From: an uncultured Rhodocyclaceae bacterium
GTDB taxonomy: Bacteria > Pseudomonadota > Gammaproteobacteria > Burkholderiales > Rhodocyclaceae
Assembly (NCBI GenBank): GCA_903930805.1
Contig: CAIYZZ010000401.1
Span: forward strand, 1-21,119
Reading direction: 5' to 3'
Length of the DNA: 21,119 bases
Part shown: piece by piece, positions 1 to 8,517 of the stretch
How positions within the stretch are numbered: the first letter of the stretch is position 1
Layout of the letters: every line of letters begins with the position of its first letter
Notes under the pieces: generated by a model
What the model was told of the DNA's origin: nothing
The model's input: the letters and a program-made list of their open reading frames with translations, nothing else
The model's database searches: none
Made by a program: the position numbers and the translations under genes

Positions 1-71
1 AGCACGCGCCGCCCGTTGGGTTGCAGCATGATGACGTCGCCAGTGGATTTGGATTTAAATTTGTAAAGCAT
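1..71 (-). CDS. DUF1840 family protein, N-terminal fragment (runs off the window)
   Basis: The minus strand from the ATG at 69-71 reads MLYKFKSKSTGDVIMLQPNG followed by RRVL before the window edge. This opening (MLYKFKSK, GDVIML, then a short NGRRVL segment) matches what I know of small betaproteobacterial DUF1840 proteins of about 100-110 residues, whose function is unknown. A good ribosome binding site (AAGGAAG) lies a few bases upstream of the ATG. The gene is divergent from the uracil-DNA glycosylase gene, with only 36 bases between the starts, so the promoters must overlap or lie inside the neighbouring gene. Only 23 complete codons are visible; the family call is from memory of the N-terminus. 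Confidence 0.72.
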   Translation of the reverse strand, partial: MLYKFKSKSTGDVIMLQPNGRRV

Positions 72-107
72 GACTTCCTTGTTGAAAACTAATGTGGCGC
101 ATGGAGG

Positions 108-659
108 TTGGGGTGGGATGAATTGAAACGGGCCGTGGCCGACTGCACTGCCTGCGAACTCTGCAAGACGCGCAAGCAAGCCGTGCTGGGAGTCGGCGAC
201 GTGGCGGCTACATGGATGTTCGTCGGCGAGGGGCCGGGCGCGGACGAGGATGAGTGCGGCGAACCCTTTGTCGGCAAGGCCGGCAAACTGCTCGATGCCA
301 TGCTCGCAGCCATCGACCTGAAGCGTGGCCACGGTGTCTATATCGCCAATGCGGTGAAGTGCCGGCCGCCTGACAACCGCACGCCGGAAACAGATGAAAC
401 AGCGGCCTGCTGGCCTTTCCTGGCACGGCAGATCGAACTGATCCAGCCGCAGTTGATCGTCACGCTGGGCAAGCCTGCCGCGCAGACGCTGTTGCAACAG
501 GAGGTGAAGATCGCTGATGCACGGGGCACGGTGCATGATTTTGCCGGTATTCCGTTGATCGTCACTTACCACCCGGCCTACCTGCTGCGCAACTTGCCCG
601 ACAAGTCGAAAGCCTGGGAAGACCTGTGCTTCATGCGCAAGACCATGAAGGAACTCTGA
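108..659 (+). CDS. Family 4 uracil-DNA glycosylase (Fe-S, thermostable-type UDG)
   Basis: Removes uracil from DNA as the first step of base excision repair. The 183-residue product has the family-4 motifs: GEGPG (40-44) followed by EPFVGKAGKLLD, NAVKCRPPDNRTP (81-93), and HPAYLLR (165-171). Four cysteines at 13, 16, 85 and 101 have the spacing of the 4Fe-4S ligands known in the Thermotoga enzyme. The start is doubtful. The only in-frame initiator after the upstream stop (90-92) is TTG at 108, and the GGAGG at 103-107 touches it with no spacing. An ATG at 101 would give M-E-V-G-W-D if the GGGG run at 110-113 had one G fewer, so an indel or sequencing error near the start is possible. Many betaproteobacterial homologues carry a longer, non-catalytic N-terminus that is absent here. 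The catalytic domain is complete. Confidence 0.93.
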   Translation: MGWDELKRAVADCTACELCKTRKQAVLGVGDVAATWMFVGEGPGADEDECGEPFVGKAGKLLDAMLAAIDLKRGHGVYIANAVKCRPPDNRTPETDETAACWPFLARQIELIQPQLIVTLGKPAAQTLLQQEVKIADARGTVHDFAGIPLIVTYHPAYLLRNLPDKSKAWEDLCFMRKTMKEL

Positions 660-953
660 TGTCCTACCGCTCAGTTTCTTGCCGCAATAGCGACTTCATA
701 GATCAAACAGGATCATTTGATGATCGGTTGTTGTGATGGCGGTTGTTAGCTAACAGGCTACGATCATCAGACAATGCCGGTTCTATGTCTGCCTCAGACT
801 GTTATGCCGCTAGGGGTATTCCTGTTACCAAAGTATCTAGATGTTTCTTAGGATAATTTTGCATCTATCGCTATTCGTCGGGGTCGAGAACGATACAATT
901 GCCTGAAAGCTCTTGGCTTTGTCCTGTGCGCCACTTACTTATTAGGCTGGAAT
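660..953. other. Intergenic region with inverted repeats, no gene seen
   Basis: This 294-base gap between the UDG and DUF1631 genes is AT-richer than its flanks and holds no convincing reading frame. It contains a GATCA-TTTGA-TGATC hairpin (711-725) and a perfect 12-base palindrome TGTTAGCTAACA (744-755). A TACAAT hexamer at 894-899 could be the -10 element of the downstream gene, but I find no good -35 partner at normal spacing. The palindromes could be a weak terminator or an operator; nothing in the sequence decides. Confidence 0.5.
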
Positions 954-3191
954 TTGCTGCCGACACCCTTTATTTCAGCACTTACTTGTCCCGTGACAAA
1001 TATCAATCAACGTAACTCCGAAAAGCTACTGCGTGAATGCCGAGAGTTGCTGGAACAGGACTTGGGCGAGTTTATCGAGGAACTTGGTCCGGTAATCGCC
1101 GAGGAAATGCTTGTCCTCATTGATTCGAGCCGTGACGATGCCAAGAAAACGCAATATCTACGGTTGCGTACCGACCTGAAGAACCGCTGGCAGACACTAA
1201 GTGCTGCATACCGTGAAGAGCTGACCAAACAACTCCAGACAGACAAGATTGTCGAAACCTCTCAACGGGAGTTGCCTAGTTTTGCCGAGTTGCAACTAGT
1301 CAACGACAAGGATCTGACCGAACAAATCGTCATGCGTGAATTTGTGGCGCGCGTCCGAGAAGCGTGCAGCGAAGAAACTTATGCACTGGATAGACGTATC
1401 GGACATCTGACTGGCCGTGAAGAGCAAGACGATGGAGACAACCAGTTAGGGCCGGCCACAGTGTGCTCAGCCGTCCATGCCGGCTGTTTGGTTATGTATG
1501 AAGACCTTGACCAGCGGACGTTGCTATTACGCCAGATGGAAAGGCATCTCCAATCGGAACTACCTCAACTCTATCGCGTCATCAACGAAGTTTTGATCGA
1601 AGCCGGCATCCTACCTACGTTGAAACGCAGCTATCGATCGTCCGCTCAGCTCGGTCCTCAAGCTGCGGCGGCGGATACAGCCAATATCATGAGCACCCTT
1701 CAACGCCTGGCACATGCACGCTCGCAGGGTGTGGGTGGTGAAGGTATTCCTTCCGGTTCCAGGACTAATGCAGGTAGTACAGGAAACGGTGGCCCCCGCA
1801 CTGTCAGCAGTATCAGAGGCGAAGCCCAGTCCTGTGATACGGCTTTCTTTGAATCATTGCAGGTGTTCCAGGCTTCACCCGCAGCCACTCCTGGTGCGCT
1901 GACCAATGTCGTGCGCCTCGCCCGCGACAGCGATGGGGCGCGCCAAATCCAGCCGCTCGAAGCCATCACGCTGGACATCGTCGCGATACTGTTCGACCTG
2001 ATCTTCAATGACGATAAGGTGCCTAACGTCATCAAAGGTTTGATCAGTCGCCTGCAAATCCCGGTGCTGAAGGTGGCATTGCTCGACCAACAGTTCTTTG
2101 CCGACCGTAGTCACCCGGCACGCCGCTTTCTGGACAGTATTTCCGGCATCACCATCCGCTGGGGCAAGACCGTCGACGAAGGAGATCCCTTCTACATCAA
2201 GCTATCCCAACTCGTCGAACGGATCCAGAGCACCTTTGATCAGAATGCCGACATTTTTGGCACTTCGATCACCGAGCTAGCGGCTTTCGTCAATGAAAAT
2301 GAGGCGATGGAAGTAGAGACCAGCCGCGTAGTCGCCGAAATTGTTGAGCGCAATGAAAGTGAGCTCAATTCGCAGCACGAGCAGTTGGCCAATGCTCGTC
2401 AGGTCGCCAACCAGGCGCTCCTACCCCTGATCGAACCAGGATTGCCTAAGTTCATCGAACGATTCCTCCTTGGTTTCTGGCAGGATGTCTTGCAGAAACA
2501 TGCTCACTTGTCGGAAACCGACAATGCGTTCCACGATGCAGAAAATATTGCTCGCGAACTGGTCTGGAGTGTTGCGCCAAAACGGAATGCCGACGATCGA
2601 AAGCGCCAGGTGGCAATGCTACCTAATCTGTTGAATGGCTTGAATCAGGGACTGGATAAAATCGCCGCCGACGCAGATGCTCGTCGTAAGTTTATGGACT
2701 CGCTAGTTGATTTGCACCTTGCGGTGCTTCGTGGTGAGCGCGAACCTAAAGAGGTTGTCGAACCAGAGGTTTCACCGCCGGTGATGGTTCCGGTGATCGA
2801 GTTACAGGTAACGCATACGGTGGAGAACGGTGTTCGCATTGAACAGGTCTCGCTGCCGGAGCTTGACGTACTAGTCGATGGCAGTCCTCAGGATCACTCC
2901 AACTTGCGTCGCGTAAAGCACCTAGTGCGCGGTGACTGGGTCGAATTTATCGACGAAAATAGTCAAGGCAGACGCGAGCGTCTGACCTGGATCAGCCCCA
3001 AGCGCTCGATCTTTCTGTTCAGCAACCACGCCTCTAAATGTGCCATTTCCATTACGCCTGAGGCATTGGCGCATCGACTGAAAAAGGAAACTGCGCGGAT
3101 TGTCGGGCGCGACACGCCCATGATGTTCGAACGTGCGCTGGACAGTGCCTTCAAGACTCTGGATCAAACTGCAGAAGGGTATTCGAAGTAG
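954..3191 (+). CDS. DUF1631 family protein
   Basis: A 745-residue cytosolic protein without signal peptide or membrane segments. The opening (NSEKLLRECRELLEQ), the acidic helical body, the central stretch on DIVAILFDLIFNDDKVPNVI followed by KGLISRLQIPVLKVALLD, and the C-terminal VRGDWVEFIDENSQGRRERL with a TWISPKRSIFLFSN segment all match DUF1631, a proteobacterial family of 700-800 residues with no assigned biochemical role. The C-terminal part resembles a small beta-barrel of PilZ-like appearance, which is inference only. A variable Gly/Ser/Thr-rich linker lies near residues 255-290. The start chosen is TTG at 954 with a weak AGG upstream; a GTG at 993 is an alternative closer to the usual family N-terminus. 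The gene stands alone and is convergent with the hydratase gene. Its base composition is somewhat lower in GC than the core operon. Confidence 0.85.
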   Translation: MLPTPFISALTCPVTNINQRNSEKLLRECRELLEQDLGEFIEELGPVIAEEMLVLIDSSRDDAKKTQYLRLRTDLKNRWQTLSAAYREELTKQLQTDKIVETSQRELPSFAELQLVNDKDLTEQIVMREFVARVREACSEETYALDRRIGHLTGREEQDDGDNQLGPATVCSAVHAGCLVMYEDLDQRTLLLRQMERHLQSELPQLYRVINEVLIEAGILPTLKRSYRSSAQLGPQAAAADTANIMSTLQRLAHARSQGVGGEGIPSGSRTNAGSTGNGGPRTVSSIRGEAQSCDTAFFESLQVFQASPAATPGALTNVVRLARDSDGARQIQPLEAITLDIVAILFDLIFNDDKVPNVIKGLISRLQIPVLKVALLDQQFFADRSHPARRFLDSISGITIRWGKTVDEGDPFYIKLSQLVERIQSTFDQNADIFGTSITELAAFVNENEAMEVETSRVVAEIVERNESELNSQHEQLANARQVANQALLPLIEPGLPKFIERFLLGFWQDVLQKHAHLSETDNAFHDAENIARELVWSVAPKRNADDRKRQVAMLPNLLNGLNQGLDKIAADADARRKFMDSLVDLHLAVLRGEREPKEVVEPEVSPPVMVPVIELQVTHTVENGVRIEQVSLPELDVLVDGSPQDHSNLRRVKHLVRGDWVEFIDENSQGRRERLTWISPKRSIFLFSNHASKCAISITPEALAHRLKKETARIVGRDTPMMFERALDSAFKTLDQTAEGYSK

Positions 3192-3313
3192 CTCAGGAGC
3201 GCCTGACAAAGTAAAAGTTCCGCTGCATGGCATCTATGGCTGACGCGCCAGTTCTAGCCAGCGGCTCACTGAATTTTGTATCCAACGTTGTTTTGGCAGG
3301 CCGATTCTTACCC
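3192..3313. other. Convergent intergenic region
   Basis: This 122-base space lies between the stop codons of the DUF1631 gene (plus) and the hydratase gene (minus). A short inverted repeat, TCAGG-AGCG-CCTGA, follows directly after the DUF1631 stop, but it lacks a T-run, so it is at best a weak terminator. No gene is supported. Confidence 0.4.
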
Positions 3314-4135
3314 TCAGGCCACGAAGTTTACAGTAAGTCCATGAATCGCAATACCTTCAATAGCGGTCTGCCACGTTTCACCTGCGTGAATCGTCAATGC
3401 GGCGGTAATTGTGCCGGTAGTCACCATCTCGTTAGCCTGCAAAGGCGCGTACTGCGGCTGCTTTGTTAGTACAGCAATCAAGTGTGCGAGAGCCGTTAAC
3501 GGGCTGCCAAGGACATTGGCTCCTTTGCCTGCTTCGCGTACTTCCCCATCGCAGGACAGGGTAATCGAAAAAGACTTAAGCGCTGCAATCAGACCAGAGC
3601 CCAGTCGGGCTACCGACTGAGGTTCACCTAGCAGCAGCGTGCCATGCAACCCACCGTCTGCGACGGTATCTGCAGCCTGAAACTTCCAGCCGGGAAAGTG
3701 GGACTGGACGATTTCGAATCCATGCGCGACCCAGTCGATGCAATCCAGAATTGATAAGGGATCTCCATCGCAAGGAGGGGCCGAATGAAAATGGAAAACA
3801 ATCTCGGGCTCGATTTTGGGTTCGGTGAATCTGCCAAGACTGAACGCTTGACGCTTGTCAGACAGACGAATGACAGTCTTGTCGTACATGTAGGCCCATA
3901 TGGGCTCGCGCACTCCATACAAAGTCCACATCTCCGGATTCGTGAATCCGATCTTTCGGCCCACTGGCGCAAAACCCTCTGCAAGACGGGCTTCATGAAT
4001 TAAATGTGAGACTTCGTAGGCGGACGAAATGTCAAAGGTGCTTAGCCGCGATGTAAATGGTTCGATCTGCCGAACCTCATCCTGTGCGGCCTTCATTTGA
4101 GTCGCAATGGAACCGATGTCCGGCGTACTTGGCAT
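3314..4135 (-). CDS. 2-keto-4-pentenoate hydratase / 2-oxo-hepta-3-ene-1,7-dioate hydratase-like protein (FAH superfamily)
   Basis: A 273-residue protein of the MhpD/XylJ branch of the fumarylacetoacetate hydrolase superfamily. These enzymes add water to 2-hydroxypentadienoate-type products of aromatic meta-cleavage, or decarboxylate the related 4-oxalocrotonate. Visible landmarks are GRKIGFTN (the conserved Lys segment), IEPEIVFHF (acidic metal-ligand motif), HGFEIVQSHFPGWKF followed by ADTVADGG, GKGANVLGSPLTALAHL, and EMVTTGTIT near the C-terminus. Length is typical (about 260-270). The ATG at 4133-4135 has no strong Shine-Dalgarno sequence. No other aromatic-degradation gene (dioxygenase, dehydrogenase, aldolase) or regulator is in the window, so the true substrate cannot be inferred from context. 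The nearest upstream minus-strand gene ends 212 bases away. Confidence 0.88.
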   Translation of the reverse strand: MPSTPDIGSIATQMKAAQDEVRQIEPFTSRLSTFDISSAYEVSHLIHEARLAEGFAPVGRKIGFTNPEMWTLYGVREPIWAYMYDKTVIRLSDKRQAFSLGRFTEPKIEPEIVFHFHSAPPCDGDPLSILDCIDWVAHGFEIVQSHFPGWKFQAADTVADGGLHGTLLLGEPQSVARLGSGLIAALKSFSITLSCDGEVREAGKGANVLGSPLTALAHLIAVLTKQPQYAPLQANEMVTTGTITAALTIHAGETWQTAIEGIAIHGLTVNFVA

Positions 4136-4347
4136 ACTTGAAACCCTAGTTGGCGCTACCGCTTGAAAACGATAGATTTATTCTTACGCGCATCGTGCGC
4201 CGAACCACGATGAAGATCAATTCTTCCTTGGAGTTCGGTCTTAGACCGATAGTCGCGCAGATACTCAACGCCGGCGGTGTCGGGCGAGCGGCTCAGATAC
4301 TTGGCGGACTGTCGTGCCGCGCGGAGGTAGTGGGTCTGGGTCTTGTT
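4136..4347. other. Intergenic region with a 15-base palindrome and an open minus frame
   Basis: This lies between the hydratase start and the stop of the 68-residue gene, both on minus. It carries the near-perfect palindrome TCGGTCT-T-AGACCGA (4235-4249), a plausible operator or small hairpin. On minus, the frame that ended with TGA at 4348-4350 stays open for a further 63 codons to a TAG at 4156-4158, reading for example HYLRAARQSAKYLSRS and later GRIDLHRGSAHDARKNK. It has no ATG or GTG start, so I do not call it a gene. Confidence 0.45.
4235..4249. repeat. 15-base palindrome upstream of the hydratase gene
   Basis: TCGGTCT and AGACCGA are exact inverted repeats around a single T. The site lies about 100 bases upstream of the hydratase ATG. 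Its symmetry suits a dimeric regulator, but no cognate regulator is encoded in the window, and without a T-run it is not a normal terminator. Confidence 0.4.
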
Positions 4348-4554
4348 TCAGGCAGTGATGTCAATCAGCTTGCCGGTGATCTCGCCTTGTGCATTGGGTA
4401 CTGGCACCGGATGAACGGCGTCCTCATGCGCGCGCTGCGACTGCCGGCCCTTGCCATCACGCTTGGTCTGACCATCGCGTCTGATACGTTCGGCATCCGG
4501 CTTCGCGTGCACGGCCTGCGTACCAACGCGAGCGAGTAACGATTCGAAGGGCAT
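4348..4554 (-). CDS. Hypothetical small protein, 68 residues
   Basis: I do not recognise a named family. The product starts MPFESLLARVGTQAVHAKPD, is very hydrophilic in the middle (DAERIRRDGQTKRDGKGRQS, a basic and probably disordered stretch), and ends NAQGEITGKLIDITA. It has no signal peptide, cysteines or membrane segment. Support for a real gene is the excellent ribosome binding site AAAGGAG placed 6 bases before the ATG, plus a plausible promoter just upstream (4593-4621). The antisense frame covering the same bases has no comparable start. The same reading frame stays open after its TGA stop, as described under the adjacent intergenic region. It is monocistronic as far as can be seen. 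Confidence 0.68.
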   Translation of the reverse strand: MPFESLLARVGTQAVHAKPDAERIRRDGQTKRDGKGRQSQRAHEDAVHPVPVPNAQGEITGKLIDITA

Positions 4555-4592
4555 ATCACGCTCCTTTCAAACACTCTCCGACATCAAGTACG

Positions 4593-4621
4593 ATTACTAC
4601 AGGGCTAAACGTACACATCAA
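4593..4621 (-). promoter_or_regulatory. Candidate sigma-70 promoter of the 68-residue gene
   Basis: On minus, TTGATG (4621-4616) and AGTAAT (4598-4593) are separated by exactly 17 bases, and a TG extended -10 dinucleotide precedes the -10. The expected transcript start, near 4586, would give a leader of about 30 bases ending at the strong ribosome binding site before 4554. Each hexamer matches the consensus at four of six positions. Confidence 0.5.
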
Positions 4622-4739
4622 CCGCATTACCCGAATGTGCGGGATTGCTAGCCCATGACCTGCTCGGCCGCCTGAACGAGCCCCGGGCAACCCCCTATGC
4701 CTCGATTTACGGCACGATACGGGGAGACTTGAGCCTGCT

Positions 4740-5276
4740 TCAGCGAGTCGGTGGTGGAGGCGGCGGGATACCTGCCGGCGGCGGCGGAATTCCGGCAGAC
4801 GGTGGCGGTGGAACGGGCGGCGCACTCGTGGTCGATGGTGTGGGAATATATTTCCCGCTGACCGGAACACGATGTCCTTTGGCGTACATGCACTGCACAT
4901 AGGCGATGTCATACTGTCGCTGACTGCCATAAACGGATGATTGAGCTGAGCCGGCACCTGACGCGCTGCCGACGATCATCCCCATCCCGGCACCGGCAGC
5001 TGCACCATTATGACCGCCGATGGCGGCACCGGCAAGGGCACCAACAGCGGTGCCAACCACCGCACTACCAATCGCAGCATTGTTTGCCGCCTGCTCGCGC
5101 GTCGTACCGCCAATTTGTTGAAAGGCAAAATCGCGGCACAGCAAGTCATCGGCACGAAATTCCTCAAAGTTTTTTCCCGTACCCGGCAGCGCCATGACAT
5201 TGGGGCCGTTAGGCGCGCTCGCGCAACCGGCCATCAGCAACAAACCGGCAAGTGGAATGATCAGCCCTGATCGCAT
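4740..5276 (-). CDS. Glycine-zipper lipoprotein with proline-rich C-terminus
   Basis: A 178-residue predicted lipoprotein. The start at 5274-5276 begins MRSGLIIPLAGLLLMAGCAS, a classical signal peptide with lipobox LMAGC, preceded by a GAGGAG ribosome binding site. A longer frame reaching 5450 exists but would bury the signal peptide and overlap the upstream gene, so it is rejected. The middle is a glycine-zipper segment (NNAAIGSAVVGTAVGALAGA and following GAAAGAGMG), typical of small outer-membrane lipoproteins whose glycine-rich helices pack in membranes. A conserved-looking motif with two Cys (LLCRDFAFQQIGG early, YDIAYVQCMYAKGH later) follows the pattern of betaproteobacterial homologues. 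The tail is unusually proline-rich, with repeated IPPPP units. It sits 10 bases after the stop of the upstream secreted protein gene, so the two are likely one operon. Confidence 0.85.
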   Translation of the reverse strand: MRSGLIIPLAGLLLMAGCASAPNGPNVMALPGTGKNFEEFRADDLLCRDFAFQQIGGTTREQAANNAAIGSAVVGTAVGALAGAAIGGHNGAAAGAGMGMIVGSASGAGSAQSSVYGSQRQYDIAYVQCMYAKGHRVPVSGKYIPTPSTTSAPPVPPPPSAGIPPPPAGIPPPPPPTR

Positions 5277-5286
5277 ACGTCTCTCC

Positions 5287-5685
5287 TCAAGGCGATTGTT
5301 GTGGCGGGGTGGGCGAAACCTTCTGCCAGGGGCCAGCGCACTGCCGGACGTGCGGATAATAAGTGCGCGACTCATTGCAGTAATACCAGAAACCCGCTTC
5401 CAGAGCAGGGGTTGTTCGCTGTTGCTCGACATAAACCGAGGGTGGTGCAACCGCGACCGGCGGCATGTAAACCTGGGGCCAGTAGTTCAGTTGTGGATAG
5501 ACGGGATATGCGGGGTACACCGGGTACGCGGGGTAAGGTGGATATCCCCACGGGGGGCCGACATACACGCCAAACTGTACCGAACTACCTCCGTGACGAT
5601 ACCCACGGTAGCCATCAGCCCATGCACTACCGGCGAAAACACTCGCCAGTAACACAAACAGCCCAACCATTTTGCTCGCCTTCAT
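5287..5685 (-). CDS. Secreted YP-rich hypothetical protein
   Basis: A 132-residue exported protein. The start at 5683-5685 gives MKASKMVGLFVLLASVFAGS then AWADG, a clean signal peptide with a probable AWA cleavage site, and an AGAGGGG ribosome binding site about 10 bases upstream. The longer frame from 5730 would hide the signal peptide. The mature part has a tandem YP repeat (PPYPAYPVYPAYPVYP) and ends in a two-cysteine module, AGFWYYCNESRTYYPHVRQC followed by AGPWQKV. I recognise this module from many uncharacterised beta- and gammaproteobacterial secreted proteins (WYYC...YYPYV..C.GGW), but no function is known to me. It is the first gene of a pair with the glycine-zipper lipoprotein; the products probably act in the periplasm or outer envelope. 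Confidence 0.82.
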   Translation of the reverse strand: MKASKMVGLFVLLASVFAGSAWADGYRGYRHGGSSVQFGVYVGPPWGYPPYPAYPVYPAYPVYPQLNYWPQVYMPPVAVAPPSVYVEQQRTTPALEAGFWYYCNESRTYYPHVRQCAGPWQKVSPTPPQQSP

Positions 5686-5782
5686 CTCTTTGTCACCCCT
5701 CTCTGCGTAGGAGCATTGGAACACCCGCAAGTGAGTCAGTAATGTCGGAATCTGCGTTAAGTGTAAGCGTTTATTACTGGAG

Positions 5783-5809
5783 CGTGCCGTCCCGCCAGTG
5801 CCGACTTTT
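5783..5809 (-). repeat. Dispersed repeat, copy A (downstream of purA)
   Basis: The minus strand carries a 27-base unit with core CTGGCGGGACGGCACG preceded by AAAAGTCGGCA. It matches the copy at 20957-20983 at 26 of 27 positions and the copy at 14160-14184 at 23 of 25. It starts about 25 bases beyond the purA stop, in the space before the YP-rich protein gene. Confidence 0.8.
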
Positions 5810-5834
5810 GTCGATGCCGGCGGTCAAGCAGACA

Positions 5835-7157
<1,323 letters not shown>

Positions 7158-8315
7158 CTAATGTTCAACTAAGGGTTCAATGATCCATTTTCCGTCGCGC
7201 CACACCAGTTGACGGTCACAGCCGGCTTCGCGCCAACTTCCCACGTGCCCAGGCAGAGCGGCAACGACAACCTCCCCACCCGCACGCAGACGATCGACTT
7301 CGGCCTGCAATACGGCATCTTCCGGCCACGGTGCCATGATGGCACCCGGCACCTGCTGGGGCAAAGCCAGACGCGCCAGCGTACGCAAGTCGAGTGAAAA
7401 ACCGGTAGCAGGACGACCACGGCCAAAGCGCTCGCCGATTGAATCGTAGCGGCCACCCAAGGCCACCGCTGATGGGCTGTCATCGCAATAAGCGGCAAAC
7501 ACGACACCACTGTGATAGTTGTAGCCACGCAGGTCAGCCAGGTCAAAAGACAGCGGCAGATCAGACAACTCCCCGGCCAAGCGTTGCAGTTCGCCCAATG
7601 CCCGCGTGATTTCTGGCAAAGCAGGCAGGCGAGCGGCAGCATCGGGCAGGACTTCCACGCCGCCATACAAGTCGGGCAGAGCCAGCAATCCATCACGCAC
7701 AGTATCGGGCAGGTCGGCAGTCAATTCGCGCAATGCAGGTACATCTTTGGCTTGCAAGGCATCGAACAACTGCTGATCTACGCCCGACGCCAGCGTCACG
7801 CTAGCAGTCAGGGCGCGAAAGATGCCAACATGACCGAGATCGATGCGACTGGGTGGCAATTCGGCAAGTTGCAGTGCATGGGCCAGCAGACGGATAACCT
7901 CATGATCGGCTTCAAGGCCAGCATGGCCATAAAGCTCAGCACCAATCTGGAGCGGTTCGCGCGTTGCCAGTAAGCCGGCAGCGCGGGTATGCACCACACT
8001 GCCGCAATAACACAAGCGCGTGACGCCGCGCCGGTTAAGCAAATGGGCATCGATGCGCGAAACCTGCGGCGTAATATCGGCGCGCAAGGCCAGCGTACGT
8101 CCGGAAATCTGATCGACCAGCTTGAAGGTGCGCAAATTCAGATCCGCACCGCTGCCGGTCAAAATTGCATCGGCAAATTCGAGCAGCGGTGGGGCCACCA
8201 GTTGGTAGCCGTGGCGAGCAAAATCGTCCAGCAGGTGCCGGCGCAAATGCTCTACATGAGCGGCCTCGATCGGCAGCAGATCCTCAATGGCTTCGGGGAG
8301 CAACCAGGTGTGCAT
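7158..8315 (-). CDS. hisZ: ATP phosphoribosyltransferase regulatory subunit
   Basis: HisZ is a catalytically inactive histidyl-tRNA-synthetase paralogue that partners the short-form HisG in the first step of histidine biosynthesis and confers histidine feedback control. The 385-residue product has the class II synthetase-like core: [20 protein letters not shown] at the N-terminus, [18 protein letters not shown] (motif 2 area), and [20 protein letters not shown] near the C-terminus. The anticodon-binding domain of true HisRS is absent. The presence of HisZ implies a short HisG elsewhere in the genome. The gene is 5 bases downstream of DUF2065 and 12 bases upstream of purA, the usual betaproteobacterial arrangement. 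Confidence 0.96.
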   Translation of the reverse strand: MHTWLLPEAIEDLLPIEAAHVEHLRRHLLDDFARHGYQLVAPPLLEFADAILTGSGADLNLRTFKLVDQISGRTLALRADITPQVSRIDAHLLNRRGVTRLCYCGSVVHTRAAGLLATREPLQIGAELYGHAGLEADHEVIRLLAHALQLAELPPSRIDLGHVGIFRALTASVTLASGVDQQLFDALQAKDVPALRELTADLPDTVRDGLLALPDLYGGVEVLPDAAARLPALPEITRALGELQRLAGELSDLPLSFDLADLRGYNYHSGVVFAAYCDDSPSAVALGGRYDSIGERFGRGRPATGFSLDLRTLARLALPQQVPGAIMAPWPEDAVLQAEVDRLRAGGEVVVAALPGHVGSWREAGCDRQLVWRDGKWIIEPLVEH

Positions 8316-8320
8316 CAGGC

Positions 8321-8503
8321 TTATCCGAACATCAGCAGCAGCGCCAACCCGATCATGATCGAGGTCAGGCCAACGAAGCGCAATTGACCATCGGCCAGTT
8401 CGGTGGCACGACGGAAAGTTTCACGCCAGATCCGTGGCGAAATGAACGGCAACAGGCCTTCAATCACCAGCATCAGAGCAAACGCCAACAGCAGGTTCGA
8501 CAT
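8321..8503 (-). CDS. DUF2065 (YjeT-like) small inner-membrane protein
   Basis: A 60-residue protein made almost entirely of two hydrophobic helices (residues about 3-21 and 43-59) joined by a polar loop ([20 protein letters not shown]). The motif [13 protein letters not shown] and the following [12 protein letters not shown] match the DUF2065 family, known as YjeT in E. coli, which is regularly encoded directly after hflC. Function is unknown; placement suggests a link to the HflKC membrane complex. It starts 14 bases after the hflC stop. Confidence 0.92.
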   Translation of the reverse strand: MSNLLLAFALMLVIEGLLPFISPRIWRETFRRATELADGQLRFVGLTSIMIGLALLLMFG

Positions 8504-8517
8504 GGCAATTGTCGGGC

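Noticed and set aside
4150..4539. A 129-codon plus-strand frame with some hydrophobic stretches
   Set aside because: It starts at TTG without a ribosome binding site, is antisense codon-for-codon to the better supported 68-residue gene, and resembles no family.
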